From Cyanobium sp. E1_MAG_00006 (lineage in GTDB: Bacteria > Cyanobacteriota > Cyanobacteriia > PCC-6307 > Cyanobiaceae): 63,847 nt of DNA. Every line of letters starts with the position of its first letter. The stretch's first letter is position 1. The stretch is from contig JAIYAQ010000022.1 of assembly GCA_027488975.1 (NCBI GenBank), positions 1-63,847 of the forward strand, in the 5' to 3' direction. The notes below the pieces were generated by a model, which ran no database searches, had not been told where the DNA came from, and saw only the letters and a program-made list of their open reading frames with translations. The translations under genes were made by a program, and so were the position numbers. This document shows positions 52,373-62,450 of the stretch, piece by piece.

Positions 52373-53754
52373 GGGGAGGGTGCGGGCCGCAGGAGCACCG
52401 GCAGGCTGCCGGCGGCCACCAGGCCTGCAGCCAGCAGGCTGTTGGTGGTGTCGCTGCGCAGCGAGGCCAGTAGGAACGCCAGCGACACCCCGCCCACGAG
52501 CAGCGGCGTGAGCGGATAGCCCCAGCTCAGGAAAGGCCGCGCCAGTTCCGGTTCACGCCGGCGCAGCTGCAGCAGGGCCGCTACGCCCACCAGCGGCAGA
52601 CCCACGTAGAGGAACGCCCCCATGCCCAGCAGCCGCTCGAACGAGCCCGCCAGCACCAGCAGGGCGGCGCTGCCGGTGGTGATCAGCAGGGCGGGCACGG
52701 GGGTGCCGCCGGGATTCACGGCGGCGATCCCAAGCGGCAGCAGCCCATCGCGGCCGAGGCCATAGAGGATGCGCGGCGCGGCCATCACCACGGTGTTGAT
52801 CAGCCCCAGCAGCGCCAGCAGCGCCACGGCGGTGATCAGCTGGCCGCCGCGCGGTCCCAGCAGGGCACGGGCGGCATCGGCCGCAGGGATGCTGGCGTGA
52901 GCCAGGAGCTGCAGCGGCAGCACATGCAACAGGGCCAGGTTGATCAGCAGATACAGCCCCACCACCGCCAGCACGCCGCCGATCAGCGAGCGGGGCAGGT
53001 CGCGGCCCGGGTCGCTGAACTCTTCGGCGAAGTAAACGGGGCTGGCCCAGCCGTCGTAGGTGGTGATCACCGCCTGCAGGGCCAGCACGCCCGCCACGGG
53101 CAGGTGGCTCAGGCTGAGCTGCTGCGGCCAGCCCCAGATCGGTTGCTGCTCCGGGGAGAAGGGGGTGGGCAGCAGAAAGCAGAGCAGCACCAGCCCTAGA
53201 AAGGCCGCCGCCTTGGCCAGGCTGAGCAGCTCCTGGCTGGCGCCGCCGGCCCGCACCCCCAGCAGCTGGATGGCGCTGAACACCAGCAGGATCAGCAGGG
53301 CCAGCAGCCGACCCGCCGTGGCGTGGTGGTCTGCGCCCAGCCAGGGCAGCTTCGAAAGCTGCGGCAGCACCGCCACCAGCAGCTCCCCGGCTGTGGTGGC
53401 CACCCAGGCCAGGCCGATGCAGTGGGCTAGCCAGTCGGTGGTGCCCACCAGGGCGCCGGCGCGGCGGCCGAAGGCCCGCTCGGCATACACATACCAACCG
53501 CCCGCCCGCGGCAGGCTGGCAGCCAGTTCGGCGATGCAGACGGCCCCCAGCAGGGCGTAGAGCCCCCCCAGCAGCCAGGCGCCCAGCACCAACGGGGCAC
53601 TGGGCAGCTGGGCCGCCACCAGGCCAGGGGTGCGCAGGATGCCGGCGCCGATCGTGCCGCCCACCGACCCCGCCAGGCCGAAGGCCAGCCCGAGCACATC
53701 GAGCAGCTGCCCTGCCGGCCGCGGCGGCTGCGCCTCCGGCCCGCCGTCAGTCAT
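52339..53754 (-). CDS. APC-superfamily amino acid permease
   Basis: The 471-residue membrane protein has about 12 segments with the typical first helix GLAFGLAGSVGGTIGAGILRTPG (unwound GTIGAGI motif), then PRAGGWYVYAERAFGRRAGA and AFLYVGLPLVGVAALLQL. It imports amino acids, polyamines or related compounds, with substrate unknown. Its start codon overlaps the glcF stop by 4 bp, so it is coupled to glcF. The C-terminal tail (PSPQASGESGSDA) lies opposite the acid-sugar kinase gene. Confidence 0.9.
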   Translation of the reverse strand: MTDGGPEAQPPRPAGQLLDVLGLAFGLAGSVGGTIGAGILRTPGLVAAQLPSAPLVLGAWLLGGLYALLGAVCIAELAASLPRAGGWYVYAERAFGRRAGALVGTTDWLAHCIGLAWVATTAGELLVAVLPQLSKLPWLGADHHATAGRLLALLILLVFSAIQLLGVRAGGASQELLSLAKAAAFLGLVLLCFLLPTPFSPEQQPIWGWPQQLSLSHLPVAGVLALQAVITTYDGWASPVYFAEEFSDPGRDLPRSLIGGVLAVVGLYLLINLALLHVLPLQLLAHASIPAADAARALLGPRGGQLITAVALLALLGLINTVVMAAPRILYGLGRDGLLPLGIAAVNPGGTPVPALLITTGSAALLVLAGSFERLLGMGAFLYVGLPLVGVAALLQLRRREPELARPFLSWGYPLTPLLVGGVSLAFLLASLRSDTTNSLLAAGLVAAGSLPVLLRPAPSPQASGESGSDA

Positions 53755-55145
53755 GCCGGCACTAGTCCCGATGCCTCGCTGCGGCAGAGGCTTGAGCTGC
53801 GATCGAGCAGCTGGATCGGATGTGCCACGGCCATGGCCCGCTGGGCCGGATTGCTGGAGTCCGTCAGATGCCGGCGGATCTGCAGGCTGCAGCCGATGTT
53901 GGCGCTCACGGCGATGGTGGCTCCGGTGGAGGCGAGATCGTCCGCCTTGAGGCGCCCAAGGGCGGCAGCCTCCTCGGGCTGCACCAGGTTGTAGATGCCG
54001 GCGCTGCCGCAGCACACCCCCGCTTCGGTGGCTTCACGCAGCACCACATGCGGGATGCGGCGCAGCAACGCCCGCGGCTGAGCGCTGATGCCCTGGCCGT
54101 GAATCATGTGGCAGGCGTCATGCATCGCCAGGGCCAGCGGCCGCTCGGTTGTGGCGGCGGCTCCGTCTGGGTGGGGCAGGGGTTCGAGGCTGGCGGCGAA
54201 GGGTTCGCTCAGCCCAACGTCGTGCAGGAACTCCTGAACGTCCCGCACCTGGGACGCAAATGCCGAGCCTCGGGCCGCCCAGGCCGGGCGCTCCGCCAGC
54301 AGACGGTCGTACTGCTTGAGGGTGTGCCCGCAGCCGGAGGCCGCCACCAGCACCGCATCGAGAGGTTCGGCTCCCGCCGGTTTGCCTGGCCCCACAACGG
54401 CGTCGAAGCTGTCGATCAGGGCGCCGGCGAGGGCTTCGGTCTGGGCCAGTTCCCCCTGGTGGTGGGTCACGGCACCGCAGCAGCCCTGGGCCGGCGGGAT
54501 CACCACCTCGATGCCATTGGCGCTGAGCACGCGAATGGCCGCGGCGTTCACGGCCGGATCGAACAGCCGCTGCACGCAGCCCAGCACCAGTCCCACCCGG
54601 GCGCGGCGCGGCCCCTGGGCGGGCACCAGCAGCGGCCAGCCATCGCGGAAGGCTTCCGGAGCCAGGGGGGGCAGCAGTTGCTCCAGGGCCTGCAGCTGCG
54701 GGCTGAGCAGGCGGGTGATACCGGCCCGACGCGCCAGCGCCTGCAGCGCTGAGCCGCCGTAACCGCGCAAGGGAGTCAGCACAGCCCGCAGCCGCTGCGG
54801 GTAGGGCAGCAGCGCGAACAGCAGTCGGCGGAAGGCCCGCTGGGCGGGGCTGCGCAGCTCGGGGGCGTTGAGGCGCGGTCGGGTGGCCTCGATCAGCTGG
54901 TCGTAGCGCACGCCGGAGGGGCAGGCGGTGACGCAGGCGAAGCAGCCCAGGCAGCTGTCGAAATGGCCGGCCACCGTGGCATCGAGTGTGAGCTCGCCGG
55001 CTTCGATCGCCTTGAGGGTGTGGATCCGCCCTCGCGGTGAATCCATCTCCGTGCCCAGCACCCGATAGCTGGCGCAGGTGGGCAAGCAGAAGCCGCAGTG
55101 CACGCAGGGGTCGGTGCCGCCTGCCGGTAGGCCGGTCAAGGTCAT
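53751..55145 (-). CDS. glcF: Glycolate dehydrogenase iron-sulfur subunit GlcF
   Basis: GlcF passes electrons from the flavin subunits of glycolate dehydrogenase to the quinone pool. The 464-residue protein has two ferredoxin-type 4Fe-4S motifs, CVHCGFCLPTCASYRVLG and CLGCFACVTACPSG, and the two later CCG domains (AQGCCGAVTHHQGEL and GVCCGSAGIYN). The ATG at 55145 (MTLTGLPAGGTDPCVHCG) is taken as start; a GTG at 55181 would add 12 residues. It is 55 bp downstream of icd and coupled to the permease. It and glcE are separated by the two-gene insertion. Confidence 0.92.
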   Translation of the reverse strand: MTLTGLPAGGTDPCVHCGFCLPTCASYRVLGTEMDSPRGRIHTLKAIEAGELTLDATVAGHFDSCLGCFACVTACPSGVRYDQLIEATRPRLNAPELRSPAQRAFRRLLFALLPYPQRLRAVLTPLRGYGGSALQALARRAGITRLLSPQLQALEQLLPPLAPEAFRDGWPLLVPAQGPRRARVGLVLGCVQRLFDPAVNAAAIRVLSANGIEVVIPPAQGCCGAVTHHQGELAQTEALAGALIDSFDAVVGPGKPAGAEPLDAVLVAASGCGHTLKQYDRLLAERPAWAARGSAFASQVRDVQEFLHDVGLSEPFAASLEPLPHPDGAAATTERPLALAMHDACHMIHGQGISAQPRALLRRIPHVVLREATEAGVCCGSAGIYNLVQPEEAAALGRLKADDLASTGATIAVSANIGCSLQIRRHLTDSSNPAQRAMAVAHPIQLLDRSSSLCRSEASGLVPA

Positions 55146-55200
55146 GGGGTGAGTCTGACCGGTGCTGACGGCGGCTGACACCTGCCGATGGGCTTGGCCG

Positions 55201-56646
<1,446 letters not shown>

Positions 56647-56754
56647 GGCTGGGGAGGGCAGGCTGTCTGCGCGGTTCTGCTGACCGCGTTCAGCGCGATC
56701 AATCGAGCGAGCCTAGGTTTCGGGGATGTTCGGTTCTGCTGCAGGGGCAACGGC

Positions 56755-57210
56755 ATGAATGCCGGCGATCAGGTCCGTTCTCTGGAGTTGGCCCAGGCCA
56801 TCGCCTCGGCCGCGGCCCTGTTTCGTGCTCACTTCCCTGACGCCCGCGCCAACCTCACCCCCTGGCGCGACGATCCCCACACCCGTGCCTTCGCCGATCA
56901 GGAGAGCCTGGATCTCTCCTTTCATCTGCCGGGCTGGAGCCCACGCAGCCAGTGCCGCTCGTTCCTGGTGCAGCTGCGCCTGGAAACGGCGCCCGCGGCC
57001 GGCGCCTGCCCGCGGCTGCTGGGGGTGACGATCCGGGGCCTCACCTACGAATCGGAGCGCTGGCGGCTGGCCACGCTGGGCGACTGGCAGCCCACCGGCA
57101 GCCATCTGCCGCAACCGGCGGTGGTGGAGGCGCTGCAGGCGTTCTGCCGCAGTCTGTTCGCCCTGTTCGAGGCCGGGCGCTCCCAGGGCGGTGATGCCAT
57201 GGCGGCCTGA
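56755..57210 (+). CDS. Hypothetical protein, unknown
   Basis: The 151-residue protein is not one I recognise. It is predicted helical at both ends with a beta-rich middle (ESLDLSFHLPGWSPRSQCRS, FLVQLRLETAPAAGACPRLL and GVTIRGLTYESERWRLATLG), and contains no signal peptide or membrane segment. The open frame continues upstream opposite icd, but the ATG at 56755 gives a compact domain. GC and codon use are like the neighbours. The next gene, heme oxygenase, follows 235 bp later, beyond an inverted repeat. Confidence 0.6.
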   Translation: MNAGDQVRSLELAQAIASAAALFRAHFPDARANLTPWRDDPHTRAFADQESLDLSFHLPGWSPRSQCRSFLVQLRLETAPAAGACPRLLGVTIRGLTYESERWRLATLGDWQPTGSHLPQPAVVEALQAFCRSLFALFEAGRSQGGDAMAA

Positions 57211-57257
57211 AAGCCGGGGTTGATCCGGTCTGCAGTGCCTCGTTGGCCACCGTCTGG

Positions 57258-57294
57258 ATGTGGGACCACATCGCCGCGCCATCTGGTCCCACAT
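57258..57294. repeat. 11-bp perfect inverted repeat upstream of ho1
   Basis: ATGTGGGACCA (57258-57268) and TGGTCCCACAT (57284-57294) are exact reverse complements with a 15-bp spacer. No T tract follows. It sits 48 bp after the previous stop and 151 bp before the heme oxygenase start. It could be an operator for a dimeric regulator or a transcript hairpin. Confidence 0.8.
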
Positions 57295-57445
57295 GCGGAG
57301 AGTCCTCTCAATGCGTGTGTCGCCGCCGCGCCACCCCATCCCGCCTCTGGTCGCGTAACCCTTCGCAACCATGGCCGCAGGGCCGCTGTACTGCACTTAC
57401 GTTGATCGATCTGCCCTGCGGCACCTCAGGATCCCGGACCCGACC

Positions 57446-58165
57446 ATGCCCGTCGCCCTTGCCCTCCAGCTGCGTGAAGGGACCAAGAAGTCCCACACCA
57501 TGGCCGAGAACACCGGCTTCGTGAGCTGCTTCCTCAAGGGGGTGGTGGACAAGGCCAGTTACCGCACCCTGGTGGCCGACCTCTTCTTCGTGTACTCCGC
57601 TATGGAGGAGGAGATCGGGCGCCTACGGGCTGAGGGGCATCCGGTGGTGGGCCCGGTGGGCTTCCCGGAGCTGAACCGCCGCGAAACCCTCGAGCAGGAT
57701 CTGGCCTACTACTTCGGCGACAGCTGGCGCAGTGCCGTCAAGGCCACGCCAGCGGCCCAGGAGTATGTGGCCCGTATCCATCAGGTGGGCAAGGACGCCC
57801 CCGAGCTGCTGGTGGGTCACCACTACACCCGCTACATCGGCGATCTCTCCGGCGGTCAGATCCTCAAGAACATCGCCCAGAAGGCGATGAGCCTGGGCGA
57901 GCACGATGGCCTGCGCTTCTACGAGTTCGACGCCATCCCCGACGAGAAGGGCTTCAAGACCAACTACCGCGCCACCCTCGACAACCTGCCCATTGATCAG
58001 GCCATGGCCGATCGCATCGTCGAGGAGGCCAACCACGCCTTCCACCTGAACATGAAGATGTTCCAGGAGCTGGAGGGCAACCTGATTGCCGCCATCGGCA
58101 AGGTGCTGTTTGGCTTCCTCACCCGCCGCCAGCGCGCCGGTAGCACCGAGGTGGTGGCCGCCTGA
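57446..58165 (+). CDS. ho1: Heme oxygenase (biliverdin-producing)
   Basis: Heme oxygenase opens heme to biliverdin IX-alpha with ferredoxin electrons, the first step to phycobilins. The 239-residue protein has the proximal heme His17 in REGTKKSHTMAENTGF and the distal helix GDLSGGQILKNIAQKA, with YTRYIGDL before it. Length is standard. The ATG at 57446 (MPVALALQLREGTKKSH) is the family start, and an upstream open stretch from 57371 is not used. It is followed after 32 bp by a glycosyltransferase gene. Bilin supply would serve phycobilisomes. Confidence 0.96.
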   Translation: MPVALALQLREGTKKSHTMAENTGFVSCFLKGVVDKASYRTLVADLFFVYSAMEEEIGRLRAEGHPVVGPVGFPELNRRETLEQDLAYYFGDSWRSAVKATPAAQEYVARIHQVGKDAPELLVGHHYTRYIGDLSGGQILKNIAQKAMSLGEHDGLRFYEFDAIPDEKGFKTNYRATLDNLPIDQAMADRIVEEANHAFHLNMKMFQELEGNLIAAIGKVLFGFLTRRQRAGSTEVVAA

Positions 58166-58197
58166 GCCAGAGTCGCTGGCAAGCCGCATCGGCCCCT

Positions 58198-59253
58198 TTG
58201 CGCCCCATCCGCTTCCTCGTTCCCGGCACCACTGGGAAATTCCGCTGCGGCGGCTTGCTGGTGGAGCTGCAGACGGCGCGCCTGGTGAGCAGGATCGCGC
58301 CGGTTGAAGTGGTCACCTACCGCCAGCGGGAGCCGGATCATCCCTATCTGGACGACCTGCTGAGTGCGGAGGTCAGCCCCGGTGAAGCGCTCTGGATCGT
58401 GAGCTGGGGTTTTGATGTACCGAAGCTGCTGCGTCGCCTCAAGGGGCGACCCACCGCCTATCACGCCCATAGCAGCGGCTATGGCTTTGATCTGCCACCG
58501 GGGGTGCCGGTGCTGGCGGTGAGCCGCAACACGCTCGGCTACTGGGGCAACCGGGCGCCGCGCAACCCGTTGTTTCTGGTGCCCAATGCCCTGGAGCCCC
58601 AGTGGCTGGAGCGGGGTGCCCGGCCTGGCCGAGCGGAAACGGTCGTGTCGGCTGGGACAGCCAACGCTGGAGCACGTCGCCCGATCGACGTGCTGGTGCA
58701 GCAACGCAAGAGCAGCTCCTATGTGCTGAAGCAGCTGGTGCCAGCCCTGCGTGCCCGCGGCCTGCGGGTGGAGGTGCAGAGCGGTTGGGTCGACGACCTG
58801 GTCGACCTGTTCAACAGCGCCACGGTTTACCTCTACGACTCAGCCGACTACTGGCGTGGCCGCGGCGTCAGCGAGGGCTTCGGCCTGCCGCCGATCGAGG
58901 CCCTCGCTTGTGGCTGCGTGGTGTTCAGCAGCCTCAACCATGCCCTGGCGGATCTGCTGGATCCCGGGCGCCTGGGCCACCAGATCGGTTGCGGCACCCT
59001 GGAGGCCGATGTGGAGCGCATCGCTACGGCGGTGGCGGAGCCGGAGGGCTGGCGGGCGGACCCGGAGGTTCTATCGGCCGTGCTGGCGGCCAGTGCGGAG
59101 GATGCGTTGCTCATGCGCTGGAGCTTGGCGGTCCAGAGCCTGGAGGAGTCTTGGCGCCATCTGGCGGATGGCAGTGCCGCGCTCCGGGTTGCACCGGTGT
59201 GGCAGCTGCGGTTGCGCGCGCTTGTGGCTCGACTGTGGCGATCAGCCAGGTGA
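58198..59253 (+). CDS. Glycosyltransferase (GT4-like), TTG start
   Basis: The 351-residue protein begins with TTG at 58198, MRPIRFLVPGTTGKFRCGGL, and I see no better start. It is GT-B-like: the second half has FNSATVYLYDSADYWRGRGV and SEGFGLPPIEALACGCVVFS, which correspond to the E-x7-E donor-binding motif of GT4. Donor and acceptor are unknown. It lies 32 bp after ho1 and 63 bp before the exporter gene, and it marks the start of a surface-glycan region. Base composition is still typical of the chromosome. Confidence 0.84.
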   Translation: MRPIRFLVPGTTGKFRCGGLLVELQTARLVSRIAPVEVVTYRQREPDHPYLDDLLSAEVSPGEALWIVSWGFDVPKLLRRLKGRPTAYHAHSSGYGFDLPPGVPVLAVSRNTLGYWGNRAPRNPLFLVPNALEPQWLERGARPGRAETVVSAGTANAGARRPIDVLVQQRKSSSYVLKQLVPALRARGLRVEVQSGWVDDLVDLFNSATVYLYDSADYWRGRGVSEGFGLPPIEALACGCVVFSSLNHALADLLDPGRLGHQIGCGTLEADVERIATAVAEPEGWRADPEVLSAVLAASAEDALLMRWSLAVQSLEESWRHLADGSAALRVAPVWQLRLRALVARLWRSAR

Positions 59254-59316
59254 CTGGCTGCCTCATCGCGGACTCCAGGCAGTGCATCGGTAGGGTCTGG
59301 AGACTTCCCTAAGGCA

Positions 59317-61155
59317 ATGCGATTCCAGAGCCAGACACTCCGCAGTTTGGTTCGCCTTCTGCGCGCGTTGCCAGCCCGTCGCAAGCGGTCGTTGTTGCTG
59401 CTGGTGCCGGTGGCCATCCTCTCCGGCGTGGCGGATCTTGCCGTGGTTGCCCTGGTGGCGAGGCTGTTCACGGTGGTGGTCGGTGAGCCCAATCGCCCCT
59501 CTGTTCCATGGCCGGCGCTGGTGCCGGAGGACCCAGTGGCCAAGGTGCTCACCTTGGTGTTGGCCTTCATTGCCGCCAGCTGGATTGCTTCACTTTCCAA
59601 GTTGTTTCTGCGCGCCTGCCAGCTTCGGCTCAAAGCCTCAATCTGGCGTGATCTCTCTGAGATGGCCCAGCGCAAGCTGCTGGCTCAGCCGTATGAGTTC
59701 TTCCTAGGCAGCACCAGTTCCAACATCTCCACGATGGTGTTGATCAATGTGGCCCGAGTGGCCGACATTGTTGTGCTGCCTGTGTTGCAGATCGTGAGCG
59801 GGTTGTTCGTTGTCACATTGCTGTCGATTGGTGTGCTTGCCGTCGGGAAACTTCTCGCGGTTGGCCTGATCCTAAGCCTGATCCTTGGTTATCTGCTGAT
59901 CTCCATGCTGATCACCCCGTTCCTGCGTTTTGCAGCCCGGCAGCGGATCACGCTCGAGGCGGAAACCAACAATGTTCTCTCAGAATCGATGCGCACGATT
60001 CTGGATGTACAACTGACAGGCGCTGAGCCTTATTTCGAAAAGCGTTATCGCAATGCTGGCCGTAATGCCATTCCCTTCACATGGAAGGCAGAAGTTTTGC
60101 CTGAAGCTCCGCGTGCCTTGATCGAGCCGTTCGGGATCACGATGATCTTCGCAGTTGGAATTCTTCCAATACTTTTCAATCCAGATGCATCAAGTTTGGT
60201 CAAAATCGTTCCATTCCTTGCCACGGTGGCCGTTACCTCCCTCAAGCTCACACCACCGCTTCAGGATGCCTTCCGCTCCGTTACCTCGCTTAGGGCTGGC
60301 TTGCCTGACCTCCAGGAAACTCTAAAGCTGATCGACCTACCGTTGGGTCGGCTTACGATTCGTTCGCCCGGCGTTCCTACTCCTCAGGGTGTTATGCCTC
60401 GGCATAGCATCCGTCTTAACAATGTCAGCTATTGCTATCCTTCCTCTGAATCTCTGGTTCTTGATGATTTATCAATCACTATCCCGGTAGGTGGACGAGT
60501 GGCTTTTGTTGGGGCAACTGGAAGCGGTAAAACAACCACCGCCAACCAATTGCTTTGCCTACTGCGTCCTAGTACGGGTGCACTAGAGCTTGATGGTATT
60601 ACCGTCACAGATGAGGATGTACCAGCTTGGCAGGCTAACTGTGCCTATGTCCCCCAGTCAATCACGCTATTAAATAGCAACGTGATTGACAATATCGCCT
60701 TTGCCGAAGAGCCAGCAACTGTAGATACAGACCGAGTATGGGAGGCTCTCCAAGCCGCGCAGCTATCGGACATTGTCGCCGAATTCCCCATGGGCCTTTA
60801 CACCCCAATAGGAGATAATGGAATTCGTCTCTCTGGTGGCCAAAGGCAGAGACTTGCATTGGCCAGAGCATTTTATAGGAATGCTAAATTTCTCGTGCTA
60901 GATGAAGCGACCAGTGCATTAGACAATAAGACAGAGTCCGACGTGATGGATGCCATTGAAGTTATAGGCAGAAGGTGCACACTGGTTGTGATTGCGCACA
61001 GATTGTCTACGGTTATTAGATCTGATATTATTTATGAGTTTAGCCAAGGGAAGCTGCTTGAATCAGGCACTTTTGATCAGCTTAGAGATACATCTAAGAC
61101 ATTCGACGAAATGTGCAGGCTTGAGTTTGTGAATACCAGAAAAAAACATCAATGA
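59317..61155 (+). CDS. ABC exporter, fused membrane and ATPase domains (MsbA/polysaccharide-type)
   Basis: The 612-residue half-transporter has six membrane segments in the first ~330 residues (for example LLLLVPVAILSGVADLAVVA and FLATVAVTSLKLTPPLQDAF) and an ATPase domain with Walker A FVGATGSGKTTT (about 394-405), Q-loop YVPQSITLL, signature LSGGQRQRLALARA (about 507-520), Walker B FLVLDEATSALDN and the H-loop IAHRLSTV. Substrate could be a lipid-linked sugar or polysaccharide, fitting its glycosyltransferase neighbours. The first ~1 kb is GC-rich and the remaining 0.8 kb is clearly AT-richer. Its stop overlaps the next convergent gene by 7 bp. Confidence 0.9.
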   Translation: MRFQSQTLRSLVRLLRALPARRKRSLLLLVPVAILSGVADLAVVALVARLFTVVVGEPNRPSVPWPALVPEDPVAKVLTLVLAFIAASWIASLSKLFLRACQLRLKASIWRDLSEMAQRKLLAQPYEFFLGSTSSNISTMVLINVARVADIVVLPVLQIVSGLFVVTLLSIGVLAVGKLLAVGLILSLILGYLLISMLITPFLRFAARQRITLEAETNNVLSESMRTILDVQLTGAEPYFEKRYRNAGRNAIPFTWKAEVLPEAPRALIEPFGITMIFAVGILPILFNPDASSLVKIVPFLATVAVTSLKLTPPLQDAFRSVTSLRAGLPDLQETLKLIDLPLGRLTIRSPGVPTPQGVMPRHSIRLNNVSYCYPSSESLVLDDLSITIPVGGRVAFVGATGSGKTTTANQLLCLLRPSTGALELDGITVTDEDVPAWQANCAYVPQSITLLNSNVIDNIAFAEEPATVDTDRVWEALQAAQLSDIVAEFPMGLYTPIGDNGIRLSGGQRQRLALARAFYRNAKFLVLDEATSALDNKTESDVMDAIEVIGRRCTLVVIAHRLSTVIRSDIIYEFSQGKLLESGTFDQLRDTSKTFDEMCRLEFVNTRKKHQ

Positions 61156-62126
61156 CCGCTTAGAGCTAAATAATTTTTTGCTGACTGCATAATTCTTGAT
61201 GTCAAGCTGATTATTCTCCTAGCGACTTTTGAAGGTAAGCTTGTAATTGACTTTCTTCGAGCCCTTGCCCGGTTATAGGCATTGTCAAATGTGTAGGCGT
61301 CCGCATCCTTATCGCGTAGAACGAATGAAGGATGGACTAGTTCAGGTGGTGCATTCCAAGTCTTAGCAAAATGCTGCTCTCCTTTTGTGTGAGTTGCATC
61401 GGCTCCAAATCCTATATTCCTCACCAGATTTCCATTTGGAAGTATGGTTAAACCGCTATTTATCAGGCAGGTAAAAGTCCATTGATAGTCCCATGTATCA
61501 GGCTGCCCCTCGGCTACTAACCGATCCCATATATTCGTCCAATATAAGGTCTCCGCTTTAGTATCGAACAAAGAGCTTACATAGCCAGAATCTCTGAGCT
61601 GTGGCCAACATCTCATTTCAGGGTCATAGTGCTGCCAGCATCGTCTCCAGCTTGCCCAACCCCAGCAGTGATTGTATCGGCTGAAGTAGTAACTTCCATC
61701 ACCACGCCAACGGCCTTCTTGAAAGTTGCTACCACTTATGCACCAGATCCGCGAGTCTTCCTTGTAATTATTTAGGAGAGCTTGGCAATAGGGCAAGAAA
61801 TATTCATGAGGCACACAGTCGTCCTCTAGAATAATACCCTGCTCGCAGTTCTCAAAGAACCACGAGATTGCGGTGCTGACCCCCTTTTTACACCCTTGAT
61901 TGCTATCCGAATACCGCTTACTGATTGAGCATGGCCAATCAATGTGATCATCAATTACTCTCCGAGTTTCAAAAACCAACTCTGCTTCATCTGTACGACT
62001 TGGATTAGGGCCATCGCAAGCTATGTAGAGATTTGATGGCGAGTGACACCGAAGCGCATCTATGACCTCCTTAATTGCTTTTGGGCGCTTCCAAGCAAGA
62101 AGAAGAATCGGAGTGTGAAAATTCAT
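61149..62126 (-). CDS. Glycosyltransferase-like protein (nucleotide-diphospho-sugar transferase fold)
   Basis: The 325-residue protein has a GT-A-like N-terminus (PILLLAWKRPKAIKEVIDAL), a GIILEDDCVPHEYFLPYC segment with the acidic donor-site residues, and YFSRYNHCWGWASWRR, a pattern found in hemolysin HlpA-like and O-antigen island transferases. Substrates are unknown. The GC content is much lower than the core genome and it lies opposite the exporter. The ATG at 62126 (MNFHTPILLLAWKRP) is the natural start, although no strong ribosome-binding site precedes it. Confidence 0.82.
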   Translation of the reverse strand: MNFHTPILLLAWKRPKAIKEVIDALRCHSPSNLYIACDGPNPSRTDEAELVFETRRVIDDHIDWPCSISKRYSDSNQGCKKGVSTAISWFFENCEQGIILEDDCVPHEYFLPYCQALLNNYKEDSRIWCISGSNFQEGRWRGDGSYYFSRYNHCWGWASWRRCWQHYDPEMRCWPQLRDSGYVSSLFDTKAETLYWTNIWDRLVAEGQPDTWDYQWTFTCLINSGLTILPNGNLVRNIGFGADATHTKGEQHFAKTWNAPPELVHPSFVLRDKDADAYTFDNAYNRARARRKSITSLPSKVARRIISLTSRIMQSAKNYLALSGH

Positions 62127-62450
62127 TTCAGAAGTCGGAATGTGAAGAATGGAAGCACATTAAATTGATGGCTCTGGCTCAGTTGTAGTAGCTGTGAGTG
62201 GCAAATCCATCAGGCTGTGCAATCTGATTATGCATCTTAGACCTGGATGGCCAAGAGATTTCACGTTGCTATTGGGTTCGTCGGTAATGCTAAGTGTATC
62301 AGGCGATTTATTTAGAGTGCAATGGCCTTAGGGGGTCTCCTTTGGTCTTTTTCCTAAACAGGCACAAGGCGCAACCGTCTGTAGAAGAAACCATTAGGGG
62401 GTCAAGTGATCATCAGCGTATCCAACCTGATCTACTTATGGTTGTCATAT
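62127..62450. other. AT-rich intergenic stretch, no gene seen
   Basis: I see no convincing gene here in any frame; the only open frames are short and have no family features. The decamer TTAGGGGGTC occurs twice, at 62328-62337 and 62394-62403. The low GC matches the flanking glycosyltransferase genes. It may be promoter sequence plus remnants of lost genes. Confidence 0.5.
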
